Positions 4,610 through 11,721 of a DNA stretch of 12,126 nt are shown here, one piece after another. Position 1 is the stretch's first letter. Each line of letters begins with the position of its first letter. Made by a program: the position numbers and the translations under genes. Location of the stretch: contig JAOUHR010000029.1 in the NCBI GenBank assembly GCA_029884515.1, positions 1 to 12,126 on the forward strand, written 5' to 3'. The notes beneath the pieces are model-generated. The model was not told the DNA's origin. It made no database searches and worked only from the letters and a program-made list of their open reading frames with translations. This DNA comes from Gemmatimonadota bacterium. Its GTDB lineage: Bacteria; Gemmatimonadota; Gemmatimonadetes; Gemmatimonadales; Gemmatimonadaceae.

Positions 4610-7513
4610 TCAGGGCGTCCCGCGCGAGGTGCCCGCCGCGGGCCCGGCCGCGCCCTCCATCAGGTCGGCCACCGCCGTCCGCACCGGCCCGATCCGGGAG
4701 TTCTCCCGCGAGGGGTTCACGCGGTTCGTGAGCAGGATGATGAACCGGTCGTTCGCCGGGTCGATCCAGATGGAGGTGCCCGTGAAACCGGTGTGGCCGA
4801 AGGCGGGCCGCTTCATCTGGCGTCCGGCGGAGTTGGTGCCGTTCGGCGTCTCCCACCCCAGCGCGCGGTGAGAGAGCAGGACGTTCTGCACCTGCGTGAA
4901 CTCGCGCACGGTCTCGGCCCGGACGATCCGCCGGCCATCCAACGTCCCGCCGTTGAGGAGGGCGCGTGCGAAGCGGCTCAGGTCCGCCGCCGTGCTGAAG
5001 AGCCCCGCGTGCGCCGAGACGCCGCCGAGCCGCGACGCGTTCTCGTCGTGCACCTCGCCGCGGAGGTGCCGACCACGCCAGGGGTCCACCTCGGTGGGGG
5101 CGGTACGGGGGAGCCACGCGGCGGGCGGGAGGTACCGCGTGTCGCGCATCCCGAGCGGTTCGAACACGTGCCGGGCGAGGTAGACGTCGAGCGTCTCGCC
5201 GCTCACGCGCGCGACGACCATGCCGGCGAGGATCGCGCCGAGGTCGGAGTAGACCATGCGCGAGCCCGGCAGGGCCTCGAGTGGCGTGTCGAGCACCATC
5301 TGGCGCGCCGCCTCCGCAGAGGTCGTCTCCTTGTAGAGCTCGCGCCAGGCCGGGAGTCCCGAGGAGTGGGTGAGCAGGTGGCGGAGGGTGACGCGCTCCT
5401 TGCCGGCGCCCGTCCACTCGGGGAGGTAGCGCTGCACGGGCGCGTCGAGCGACACGCGGCGCTGCTCGACTAGCTGCATCATCGCCGTCGTCATGCCGAC
5501 GACCTTCGTGAGCGAGGCGAGGTCCCAGACCGTGTTGAGGTCGGGGGGCGGGGCGTCGGCGGCCCAGTCGATGCGGCCGGCGCTCACCTGCGTGAGCACG
5601 CCGGTGCGGTCGCCGATCACGGCGATGGCACCGGGGAAGACGGAGTCGCCGACGGCGCGATCGAGGATGATCGCGAGCGAATCGCGCAGGCTCACCGGCA
5701 CGGCGGTGTCGGCCCGCGGCACGCCGTCACCGGCGACGAAGAAGCCAGGGAGCGAGATCGGCGCGTGGCCCCGGAACGGGATCCGGCCGGCGACCGCCCG
5801 TGCGGCGGCTCGCTCGACCGCCTCGCCGCGGCCGAAGGTCGCGACGTAGCCGGAGACCCAGGGGAACTCGCGCAGCACGTACGGATTGGAGAACGCGACG
5901 ACCGTCACGGGGCGCGCGACCGCCACCGAGTCGATCCAGTGGGCCACCTGCTCGCCGACGGCGAACCGCCCCTCGCCTTCGATGGTGCGCACGAAGGTCG
6001 CGATCACCACGCGTTCGGCGGGGCGGAGCAGGGAGTCGAGCCTCGCACGCGGCGTGGTGGGTGCGATGCGCAGCGCGCGCGTGGACGGGAGCAGGGCGCG
6101 CATCTCGGCCGTGAACGCGCGGCCGGCCGCGACATCGGTCTCGCCGGCGAAGGTGACCACCGCCGTGGTGCCCGCCGCGGCCATCGGCAGCTGACGGTCG
6201 TCGTTCCGGAGCAGGGTGACGGCGGCGTCGGCGATGGTCTGCGCGTACCGCCGGTGCGATGCCGAGCCGACGACGAGGCGCAACGAGTCGAGGGAGACGA
6301 TCGGGTGCTGGATCGCGCCCGTGCGCACCTTGAGCTCGAGGATGCGGCGCACGGAGGCCTCGATGCGGCCGGCCGGGATCTCGCCGCGCTCCACTGCAGC
6401 GGCCACCGCGGCGATCGCCGTCGGGACGTCCGCCGGCATGAGCAGGATGTCCGTTCCCGCCTGCACCGCCCGGATGCTGCTCTCCTCAATGCCATATCCG
6501 GCCCCGACCCCGCGCATGTCCATCGCGTCGGTCACCGCGATGCCGCGGAAGCCGAGCGAGTCGCGCAGGAGGTCGTGGAAGATCGCCGGCACGAGCGTCG
6601 CGGGGGTGGAGTCGCCCGAGACGGCCGGGAGGGCGACGTGGGCACTCATCACGGCTGCGGCGCCGGCGTCGATCGCCGCGCGGAAGGGGAGGAGCTCGAG
6701 CGTGTCGAGGCGCGCGCGGCTCGCCGAGACGATCGGGAGCGCGAGGTGCGAGTCGGTGTCGGTGTCGCCGTGCCCCGGGAAGTGCTTCACCGTCGCGGCG
6801 AGGCCCGCGCCCTGCATGCCGCTCACGAAGGCGGCGCTCATCACGGCGACGGCGTGCGGGTCCTCGCCGAACGACCGCACGTTGATCACCGGGTTCGCCG
6901 GGTTGTTGTTCACGTCCACGGTGGGCGCGAACGCGAGGTGGATGCCGATCGCGCGCGCCTCGAGACCGGTGATGCGGCCGGCCTCGCGTGCGAAGGCGAC
7001 GCTCCCGGTGGCGCCGATGGCCATGTTGTTCGGCAGCACGGTGGCGCTGCCCCCGGCCAGCAGGCCCGGCGTGAAGACGCCTCCCTCGAGGCGGCCGAGG
7101 CCGGGTTCCACGTCCGAGGCCACGAGCAGCGGGATCCGCGAACGCTGCTGCAGCGCGTTCACCTTGGCGGCGACTTCGACCGGAGAGCCAAGCGACATCA
7201 CGATGCCGCCCACGTGGTCGATCTCGATGCGATCGGTGGTCCAGGCGAACGAGGAGTCGCTCGTGCTGGTATAATCCCCCAGCACCCAGATCATCACCAT
7301 CTGGGCGATGCGGTCGTGGAGCGGCATCGCGGCGACCGTCTCGTCGATCCAGCGGGTGGCGGCGGGTGGGAGCGGCGCGGTGAGCGAGGCGCTCACGCCG
7401 CGGAGCGCAGCACCCCCGCTCGGGAAGGCGGTGCCCGGCGTGGCGCGCGGCGCGCACGACGTAACCAGGACGAGACCGGCGAGGCCGGCGGAACGGAGGA
7501 GTGCGTGGCGCAT
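4610..7513 (-). CDS. nagZ: NagZ-type GH3 N-acetylglucosaminidase fused to AmiE/beta-lactamase-fold hydrolase, lipoprotein
   Basis: A 967-aa two-enzyme protein. Residues 1-20 form a lipoprotein signal with lipobox VTS-C20. The GH3 domain (about 55-395) has the NagZ signature KHFPGHGDTDTDSHLALP (243-260), whose Asp-His pair (D254, H256) serves as acid/base, and the nucleophile D329 in VTDAMDM. A middle region (about 420-580) resembles the C-terminal domain of two-domain NagZ. From about 605 a serine beta-lactamase/PBP4-like domain carries S667-L-T-K670, Y755-S-D and H907-T-G, plus HDENASRLGGVSAHAGLFSTA, characteristic of AmiE-like relatives. NagZ releases GlcNAc from muropeptide ends; AmiE (YbbE) removes the stem peptide from MurNAc. 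In Bacillus subtilis these are separate neighbouring genes; fusions occur in other phyla. The product probably acts in the periplasm, membrane-anchored. The ATG complements 7511-7513; the frame runs further upstream but has no start codon near and is antisense to namZ. No good Shine-Dalgarno. Confidence 0.93.
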   Translation of the reverse strand: MRHALLRSAGLAGLVLVTSCAPRATPGTAFPSGGAALRGVSASLTAPLPPAATRWIDETVAAMPLHDRIAQMVMIWVLGDYTSTSDSSFAWTTDRIEIDHVGGIVMSLGSPVEVAAKVNALQQRSRIPLLVASDVEPGLGRLEGGVFTPGLLAGGSATVLPNNMAIGATGSVAFAREAGRITGLEARAIGIHLAFAPTVDVNNNPANPVINVRSFGEDPHAVAVMSAAFVSGMQGAGLAATVKHFPGHGDTDTDSHLALPIVSASRARLDTLELLPFRAAIDAGAAAVMSAHVALPAVSGDSTPATLVPAIFHDLLRDSLGFRGIAVTDAMDMRGVGAGYGIEESSIRAVQAGTDILLMPADVPTAIAAVAAAVERGEIPAGRIEASVRRILELKVRTGAIQHPIVSLDSLRLVVGSASHRRYAQTIADAAVTLLRNDDRQLPMAAAGTTAVVTFAGETDVAAGRAFTAEMRALLPSTRALRIAPTTPRARLDSLLRPAERVVIATFVRTIEGEGRFAVGEQVAHWIDSVAVARPVTVVAFSNPYVLREFPWVSGYVATFGRGEAVERAAARAVAGRIPFRGHAPISLPGFFVAGDGVPRADTAVPVSLRDSLAIILDRAVGDSVFPGAIAVIGDRTGVLTQVSAGRIDWAADAPPPDLNTVWDLASLTKVVGMTTAMMQLVEQRRVSLDAPVQRYLPEWTGAGKERVTLRHLLTHSSGLPAWRELYKETTSAEAARQMVLDTPLEALPGSRMVYSDLGAILAGMVVARVSGETLDVYLARHVFEPLGMRDTRYLPPAAWLPRTAPTEVDPWRGRHLRGEVHDENASRLGGVSAHAGLFSTAADLSRFARALLNGGTLDGRRIVRAETVREFTQVQNVLLSHRALGWETPNGTNSAGRQMKRPAFGHTGFTGTSIWIDPANDRFIILLTNRVNPSRENSRIGPVRTAVADLMEGAAGPAAGTSRGTP
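7270..7275 (+). promoter_or_regulatory. Possible -10 element (TATAAT) upstream of namZ
   Basis: A perfect TATAAT sits within the opposite-strand nagZ gene, about 230 bases before the namZ start, flanked by a short inverted repeat (TGCTGG/CCAGCA). No good -35 is visible 17 bases upstream. It is notable only because such a hexamer is rare at this GC content. Confidence 0.2.
7495..7500 (+). promoter_or_regulatory. Shine-Dalgarno of namZ
   Basis: GGAGGA, ideally placed for GTG at 7505 (five bases after GGAGG). It favours that start over GTG at 7520, GTG at 7529 or ATG at 7574, and lies within the first codons of the divergent nagZ fusion gene. Confidence 0.55.
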
Positions 7514-8815
7514 CGGCGAGTGCGAAAGGTGGGCTCCTTGTGGTGGTTCGCGGTAGTCCTCCTCTGGGCGAGCATGGCCTGCGTCGGGGCGCCCGGGGCG
7601 CAGTCGTCGCGCCCGGAGCGCCCCGACGTGCAGCCCGGCATCACCGTGTTGCTCGACGATTCCATCGGGCTGGTCGCCGGCCGGCGGATCGCGCTGATCA
7701 CGAACCAGACCGGGGTGGACGCGAAGGGCGTCTCGGACGTGGAGCTGCTGCAGAAGGACCCTCGCGCCTTCCGCGCCAATGTGACGCTCGTCCGCCTCTT
7801 CTCGCCCGAGCACGGGATCCGCGGCGAGGTGGACGTCACGAATGTCCCCGACGTGGTGGACGCGCGCTCCGGACTCATGGTCCACTCGCTCTATACGCGG
7901 GAGACGGTGCCGCCTCCCGACTCGCTCCTCTCCGACCTCGACGCGCTCGTGTTCGACCTGCAGGACATCGGCACGCGCACCTGGACCTATGTGGGCCTCA
8001 TGGTCTACTCGATGCGTGCCGCGGCGCGCGCCGGGATCCCGTTCATCGTGCTCGACCGGCCGAACCCGCTCTCCGGGCGCATGGAGGGCCCGCTGCTCGA
8101 TCCCGCGCTCGCCTTCGCCGGGGACCCGAGTCCCGGGCGTCGCGGGCAGGCGTACGCGCTCTTCCCGACGCCGCTGCGCCACGGACTGACCATGGGGGAG
8201 CTCGCCAGGGTGTTCGCCGCCGAGCTCCGGATCCCGGTGGACCTGCAGGTGGTCGCGATGCGCGGATGGCGCCGGTCCATGTACTGGGACGACACGCGCC
8301 TGCCCTGGGTGGTCCCCTCGCCCGCGATGGTCTCGCCCACGAGCGCGCTCGTCTATCCCGCGCTCGTCGGCTTCGAGGGGTCGAATGTCTCCGTGGGGCG
8401 GGGTACGCCGCTCCCGTTCCAGCGCTTCGGCGCGCCGTGGATGGACGCCGCGAAGGTCGTCGGACTGCTCGAGGACCAGGGACTGAGTGGCGCGCGGTTC
8501 GAGGCGGAGCGCTTCACGCCCGAGAACCCCGGGGACAACAAGTACGGCGGCCGCGCGATCCCCGGCGTGCGCATCGTGGTCGAGGACCGCGAGCGGTTCC
8601 AGGCGGCGCGGGTGGGCGCGGCGGTCCTCTCGGCGCTCGCGCGGACTGCGCCCGATTCCCTCCGCGTGACCGCACGGACCTTCGACCTGCGATTCGGCAG
8701 CCCCGAGGCGCGCGAGGCGATCATGCGCGGGGACGATCCCGACGGACCGATCGATCGCGTGCAACCGGCGATCGTGGCCTTCCTGCGCCGCGTGAAGCCC
8801 TACCTCCTTTACTGA
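7505..8815 (+). CDS. namZ: NamZ-type exo-beta-N-acetylmuramidase (DUF1343)
   Basis: 436 aa, a usual size for the family, which releases MurNAc from the non-reducing ends of peptidoglycan glycan strands. Seen: LITNQTGVD (64-72), LFSPEHGIRGE (98-108, with E102 in the conserved motif that holds the proposed catalytic glutamate), LVFDLQDIGTRTWTY (148-162), IVLDRPNPLSG (181-191), PLRHGLTMGELA (223-234), and MYWDDTRLPWVVPSPAM (259-275) leading into EGSNVSVGRGTPLPF (291-305). The N-terminus MAHRRVRKVG is followed by a hydrophobic core SLWWFAVVLLWASMA, a clear signal peptide. C26 could be lipidated but the lipobox (SMA-C) is poor; cleavage after VGA is equally likely. Start GTG at 7505 is chosen from the Shine-Dalgarno and the basic n-region; it overlaps the divergent nagZ start by nine bases. 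Its partner enzyme being divergent supports joint wall-sugar release in the periplasm. Confidence 0.93.
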   Translation: MAHRRVRKVGSLWWFAVVLLWASMACVGAPGAQSSRPERPDVQPGITVLLDDSIGLVAGRRIALITNQTGVDAKGVSDVELLQKDPRAFRANVTLVRLFSPEHGIRGEVDVTNVPDVVDARSGLMVHSLYTRETVPPPDSLLSDLDALVFDLQDIGTRTWTYVGLMVYSMRAAARAGIPFIVLDRPNPLSGRMEGPLLDPALAFAGDPSPGRRGQAYALFPTPLRHGLTMGELARVFAAELRIPVDLQVVAMRGWRRSMYWDDTRLPWVVPSPAMVSPTSALVYPALVGFEGSNVSVGRGTPLPFQRFGAPWMDAAKVVGLLEDQGLSGARFEAERFTPENPGDNKYGGRAIPGVRIVVEDRERFQAARVGAAVLSALARTAPDSLRVTARTFDLRFGSPEAREAIMRGDDPDGPIDRVQPAIVAFLRRVKPYLLY

Positions 8816-8838
8816 GCGCAGGCTTCGAATGGGGGCCG

Positions 8839-8867
8839 TTGCCCCTCGTCTCCCACAGCCATAGCTT
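8839..8867 (+). promoter_or_regulatory. Weak promoter candidate for the inositol-lipid operon
   Basis: The 147-base gap 8816-8962 holds TTGCCC, a 17-base spacer and TAGCTT, a modest match to a sigma-70-type promoter. The same gap has a small GGGGC/GCCCC hairpin (about 8832-8845) without a T-tract that could end namZ transcription, and a direct repeat GGGGCCGT at 8832 and 8871. Nothing else is recognisable in the gap. Confidence 0.25.
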
Positions 8868-8962
8868 AGTGGGGCCGTGGAGCGCATCGCGGCGTGCTCA
8901 CTGTAGGTCTATTCGTCGCAAGCGGTTAGGCCGCGCGGCGCCCGGTCCCGGAACTGACAGGT

Positions 8963-9595
8963 ATGCGCAAGATCTGGGGTTGGATCCAGGCGGGCTACCT
9001 CCGCCTGATCGAACCCATCATCGAGTGGTTCGTCCGCAGCCGCGTCTCGCCCAACGCCATCACGACGATGGGGACGGGGTTCGCGTGCCTCGCGGCGGTC
9101 ATCTTCGCGTCGGGGCACATCTCGACGGCGGGATGGACGCTCGGCCTGACGGCGTTCTTCGACGTGGTGGACGGCATCGTCGCGCGGCGCACGGGGCGCT
9201 CGTCGGTGTTCGGCGCGTTCTACGACTCGACGCTCGACCGCGTGTCGGACGGCTTCCTGTTCGGCGGGCTCACGTTCTTCTACGCGAGTGCCAACCCGCA
9301 CCATTCGATGACGATGGTCACCATCGCGATGACGGGACTCATCGCGACCTTCCTGACCTCGTACACGCGGGCGCGCGCCGAGGCGCTCGGGGTGGACATG
9401 AAGGGGATCGGGATGCTCGAGCGCCCGGAGCGTATCACGTTGCTCGCGGCGCCGCAGGCGTTCTTCGGGCTCGCGCTCAACGGGCTCGTGCTGCGGGCGG
9501 TGGTCACGCTCCTCGCCGTCGCGGCCGTCGTCACCTTCGTCCAGCGCATGCGGCACGTCGCGCGCGCCACCGTCACCGCGCGCGTGACCGCCTGA
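8963..9595 (+). CDS. CDP-alcohol phosphatidyltransferase, probable phosphatidylinositol-phosphate synthase
   Basis: A 210-aa integral inner-membrane enzyme of about six helices. The complete CDP-alcohol motif D-x2-D-G-x2-A-R-x8-G-x3-D-x3-D spans residues 67-92 (D67, D70, G71, A74, R75, G84, D88, D92). These aspartates bind metals and the CDP-diacylglycerol, and D92 would act as base. Further on, SYTRARAEALGVDMKGIG and ERPERI (153-158) supply the arginines that in PIP synthases sit at the inositol-phosphate pocket. The gene for inositol-1-phosphate synthase starts 28 bases downstream, so transfer of inositol-phosphate onto CDP-diacylglycerol is the likely reaction, giving phosphatidylinositol-phosphate. 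Phosphatidylglycerol-phosphate or archaetidyl-type activity cannot be fully excluded. The ATG at 8963 has only a weak AGG before it. Superfamily certain, substrate inferred from context and the ERPER motif. Confidence 0.87.
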   Translation: MRKIWGWIQAGYLRLIEPIIEWFVRSRVSPNAITTMGTGFACLAAVIFASGHISTAGWTLGLTAFFDVVDGIVARRTGRSSVFGAFYDSTLDRVSDGFLFGGLTFFYASANPHHSMTMVTIAMTGLIATFLTSYTRARAEALGVDMKGIGMLERPERITLLAAPQAFFGLALNGLVLRAVVTLLAVAAVVTFVQRMRHVARATVTARVTA

Positions 9596-9623
9596 TCCTA
9601 CTCCTCCTCGCCCACTTCCTCGA

Positions 9624-10919
9624 ATGATCCGCCCAGCCACTGGCAAGCTCGGAATCCTGACCCCCGGCCTCGGCGCCGTCGCGACCACCTTCATGGCGGG
9701 CGTCGAAGGTGTGCGCCGCGGTTCGTCGAAGCCGATCGGCTCGCTCACGCAGATGGCGACGATCCGGCTCGGCAAGCGCGCCGACCATCGCGCCCCGTTG
9801 ATCAAGGAGTTCGTCCCACTGGCCGGCCTCGAGGATATCGTCTTCGGGGCCTGGGATCCCATCCCCGACGACGCCTACACCGCGGCGAAGAAGGCCGGCG
9901 TGCTCACGCCGCAGGACCTCGAACCGCTCAAGGACTTCCTCTCGGCCATCAAGCCGATGCCGGCGGTGTTCGACCAGCACTACGTCACGAGGCTCACGGG
10001 CACCAACGTCAAGAAGGGGAAGAACAAGCGCGACCTCGCCGAGCAACTGCGCGCCGACATCCGCGAGTTCCGCAAGGTGAGCGGGGTGGATCGCGTGGTG
10101 GCGGTCTGGTGCGGGTCCACCGAGATCTTCATCAGACCTTCGGCGGTGCACGCATCCGTCGAAGCGTTCGAGAAGGCGATGGAGTCCGACCATCCCGATA
10201 TCGCCCCCTCGATGCTGTACGCCTGGGCCTGCATCATGGAGGGCGTGCCCTACTGCAATGGCGCGCCGAACCTCGCGGTGGACACGCGGGCCCTCTCCGA
10301 GCTCGCGGACGCCAAGGGCGTGCCCATCTCGGGCAAGGATTTCAAGACCGGGCAGACCTGGATGAAGACCGTGCTCGCGCCGGGCATCAAGGCGCGCATG
10401 CTCGGCCTCGAGGGGTGGTACTCGACGAACATCCTCGGCAACCGCGACGGCGAGGTCCTCGACGACCCCGCCTCGTTCAAGACCAAGGAGGAGTCGAAGC
10501 TCTCCGTGCTGCACACGATCCTGCAGCCCGAGACCTACCCAGACCTGTACGACGGCTTCAGCCACGTGGTGCGGATCAACTACTACCCGCCCCGTGGCGA
10601 CAACAAGGAAGGGTGGGACAACGTCGACATCGTCGGGTGGATGGGATACCCGATGCAGATCAAGGTGAACTTCCTGTGTCGCGATTCGATCCTCGCGGCG
10701 CCGCTCGTGCTCGACCTCGCCCTCTTCAGCGACTTCGCGCACCGCGCCGGGCTCAGGGGGATGCAGGAGTGGCTGTCGTTCTATTACAAGAGCCCGATGG
10801 CCGCGCCCGGCCTTCAGCCGGAGCACGACCTCTTCATCCAGCAGACGAAGCTCAAGAACACGCTGCGCCGCTTGATGGGCGAGGCACAGGTCACGCACGC
10901 GACGGAGGACGACACCTGA
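9624..10919 (+). CDS. ino1: Inositol-3-phosphate synthase (MIPS/INO1)
   Basis: A 431-aa cytosolic NAD+-dependent isomerase converting glucose-6-phosphate to inositol-phosphate. Seen: the nucleotide-binding loop GLGAVATTFMAG (15-26), GSTEI (164-168), CNGAPN (211-216), SGKDFKTGQT (236-245, with the conserved lysine K241), STNILGNRDGEVL (267-279), K288/K292 in KTKEESKLS, YYPPRGDNKEGWDNVDI (320-336) and the C-terminal DSILAAPLVLDLALF (354-368). Length agrees with the compact prokaryotic forms; the yeast enzyme is longer. No Shine-Dalgarno is visible before ATG 9624, which is preceded by a C/T-rich stretch. It follows the phosphatidyltransferase by 28 bases and its stop overlaps the next start (TGATG), so it sits in the middle of an operon. 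Together with its upstream neighbour it provides the soluble half of inositol-lipid synthesis. Confidence 0.95.
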   Translation: MIRPATGKLGILTPGLGAVATTFMAGVEGVRRGSSKPIGSLTQMATIRLGKRADHRAPLIKEFVPLAGLEDIVFGAWDPIPDDAYTAAKKAGVLTPQDLEPLKDFLSAIKPMPAVFDQHYVTRLTGTNVKKGKNKRDLAEQLRADIREFRKVSGVDRVVAVWCGSTEIFIRPSAVHASVEAFEKAMESDHPDIAPSMLYAWACIMEGVPYCNGAPNLAVDTRALSELADAKGVPISGKDFKTGQTWMKTVLAPGIKARMLGLEGWYSTNILGNRDGEVLDDPASFKTKEESKLSVLHTILQPETYPDLYDGFSHVVRINYYPPRGDNKEGWDNVDIVGWMGYPMQIKVNFLCRDSILAAPLVLDLALFSDFAHRAGLRGMQEWLSFYYKSPMAAPGLQPEHDLFIQQTKLKNTLRRLMGEAQVTHATEDDT

Positions 10920-11347
10920 TGGCCACTCGACGGGGATTTCTCGCCCTGGCGTTCGCGCTCGCGGCGGGCACGAGCTGCGGACCGCCGCCGGATGCCGGCG
11001 TGATCCGCCTCTGGACGGACGACTTCGAGATGCGCGTCAGCGCCGACGTGATGCCGCCGCGCGCGCTCGAACGCATCACCTACACCGTGGTGGTGCGCGA
11101 CAAGAAGACGCAGGAACCCATCGCCAACGGCGAGGGGCGCATCTTCGCGACCAACGCGGACCACAAGACGTCGTGGAACGGCTTCACCTACGGCCCCGAG
11201 GTCGGGACGTACCGCGCGACCCTCACCTTCGTCACCGCCGGCGAGTGGGCCATGGGCATCCAGTTCCGTCGCGATTCGACCCAGGTGCTTCAGCGCACGC
11301 TCGACTGGCGGCAGACGATCCGCAACGAAGCGCCGCCGGGCACCTGA
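10919..11347 (+). CDS. Small Tat-type lipoprotein, possibly YtkA/FixH-like fold
   Basis: 142 aa, ATG overlapping the ino1 stop by one base (TGATG). The N-terminus T-R-R-G-F-L matches a twin-arginine consensus, followed by a hydrophobic run LALAFALAAGTSC; C20 is a plausible lipidation site although the residue at -3 is glycine rather than leucine. The mature part (residues 28-130) alternates beta-like strands: IRLWTDDFEMRVSADVMPPRALERITYTVVVRD, a GEGRIFATNADHKTSWNGF middle, and a GTYRATLTFVTAGEWAMGIQF end. This pattern (a G-x-Y-x-A-x-x-x-F-x-x-x-G-x-W element closing an Ig-like sandwich) resembles YtkA/FixH-like domains. No metal-site residues can be assigned with confidence. Function unknown; location is probably periplasmic and membrane-anchored. 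Confidence 0.75.
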   Translation: MATRRGFLALAFALAAGTSCGPPPDAGVIRLWTDDFEMRVSADVMPPRALERITYTVVVRDKKTQEPIANGEGRIFATNADHKTSWNGFTYGPEVGTYRATLTFVTAGEWAMGIQFRRDSTQVLQRTLDWRQTIRNEAPPGT

Positions 11348-11409
11348 GCGAACGCCGCACCACCTACGATCCCTCTGGTCCTCCACCCGAGCCACCCGCC
11401 CCCGATCCG

Positions 11410-11721
11410 ATGCGCCATTTCCACCGCACCTCGCTTCACCCCGACAAGGTGCTCGCCACCGCCGACGCCTTCTTCCCGACCATCGGCCTCCGTCCGGCCG
11501 GCGCGGGGCCGCGGGCCCGCACGTACACCGGCGTGGTGGGCACACCCGAGGTCCCCGCCACGCTGGAGCTCACGGTGAGGATGGAAGGCGGGCATTACAC
11601 CTTCGTCGAGGCGCACACGGACCAGACGGGCGAGAGCCGTCTCGACCGGAACGTGAAGAAGTTCTTCGTGCAGCTGCACCAGCAGGTGGATCCCGCGCAT
11701 ACGTTCGCGCCGTCGTACTGA
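11410..11721 (+). CDS. Conserved-looking protein of unknown function, 103 aa
   Basis: Not recognised. ATG at 11410 is the first reasonable start after the lipoprotein gene (62 bases earlier), and the stop overlaps the next start (TGATG). The frame itself is open further back, but the intervening stretch encodes proline-rich sequence (SGPPPEPPAPDP) unlike a folded domain. The product has no signal peptide or membrane segment. It starts MRHFHRTSLHPDKVLATADAF, followed by beta-rich sequence (RTYTGVVG, ATLELTVRMEGGHYTFVEAHT) and ends in a helix (RLDRNVKKFFVQLHQQ). A helix, then a sheet, then a helix hints at a small START/SRPBCC- or ferredoxin-like fold, a weak guess. No Shine-Dalgarno is visible. 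Position in the operon suggests it is real. Confidence 0.65.
   Translation: MRHFHRTSLHPDKVLATADAFFPTIGLRPAGAGPRARTYTGVVGTPEVPATLELTVRMEGGHYTFVEAHTDQTGESRLDRNVKKFFVQLHQQVDPAHTFAPSY

Noticed and set aside
4610..4640. Intrinsic terminator for the nagZ-amidase gene around its stop codon
   Set aside because: Only a three- to four-base stem (CCC-TGA-GGG) followed by TTT; too weak to call.
5765..7504. Plus-strand open frame leading into namZ, which could be read as a large N-terminal extension
   Set aside because: Composition is that of a shadow of nagZ; the namZ signal peptide and Shine-Dalgarno place the start at 7505.
7514..8887. Upstream extension of the nagZ-amidase frame to about 1425 codons
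   Set aside because: The added part is arginine/histidine/glutamate-rich shadow sequence antisense to namZ, and there is a perfect lipoprotein signal right after the ATG complementing 7511-7513.
8860..8930. tRNA-like stretch (TAGCTTAGTGG ... GGAGCGC)
   Set aside because: A D-arm-like pairing can be drawn, but there is no anticodon stem, no GTTCRA T-loop and no matching acceptor stem.
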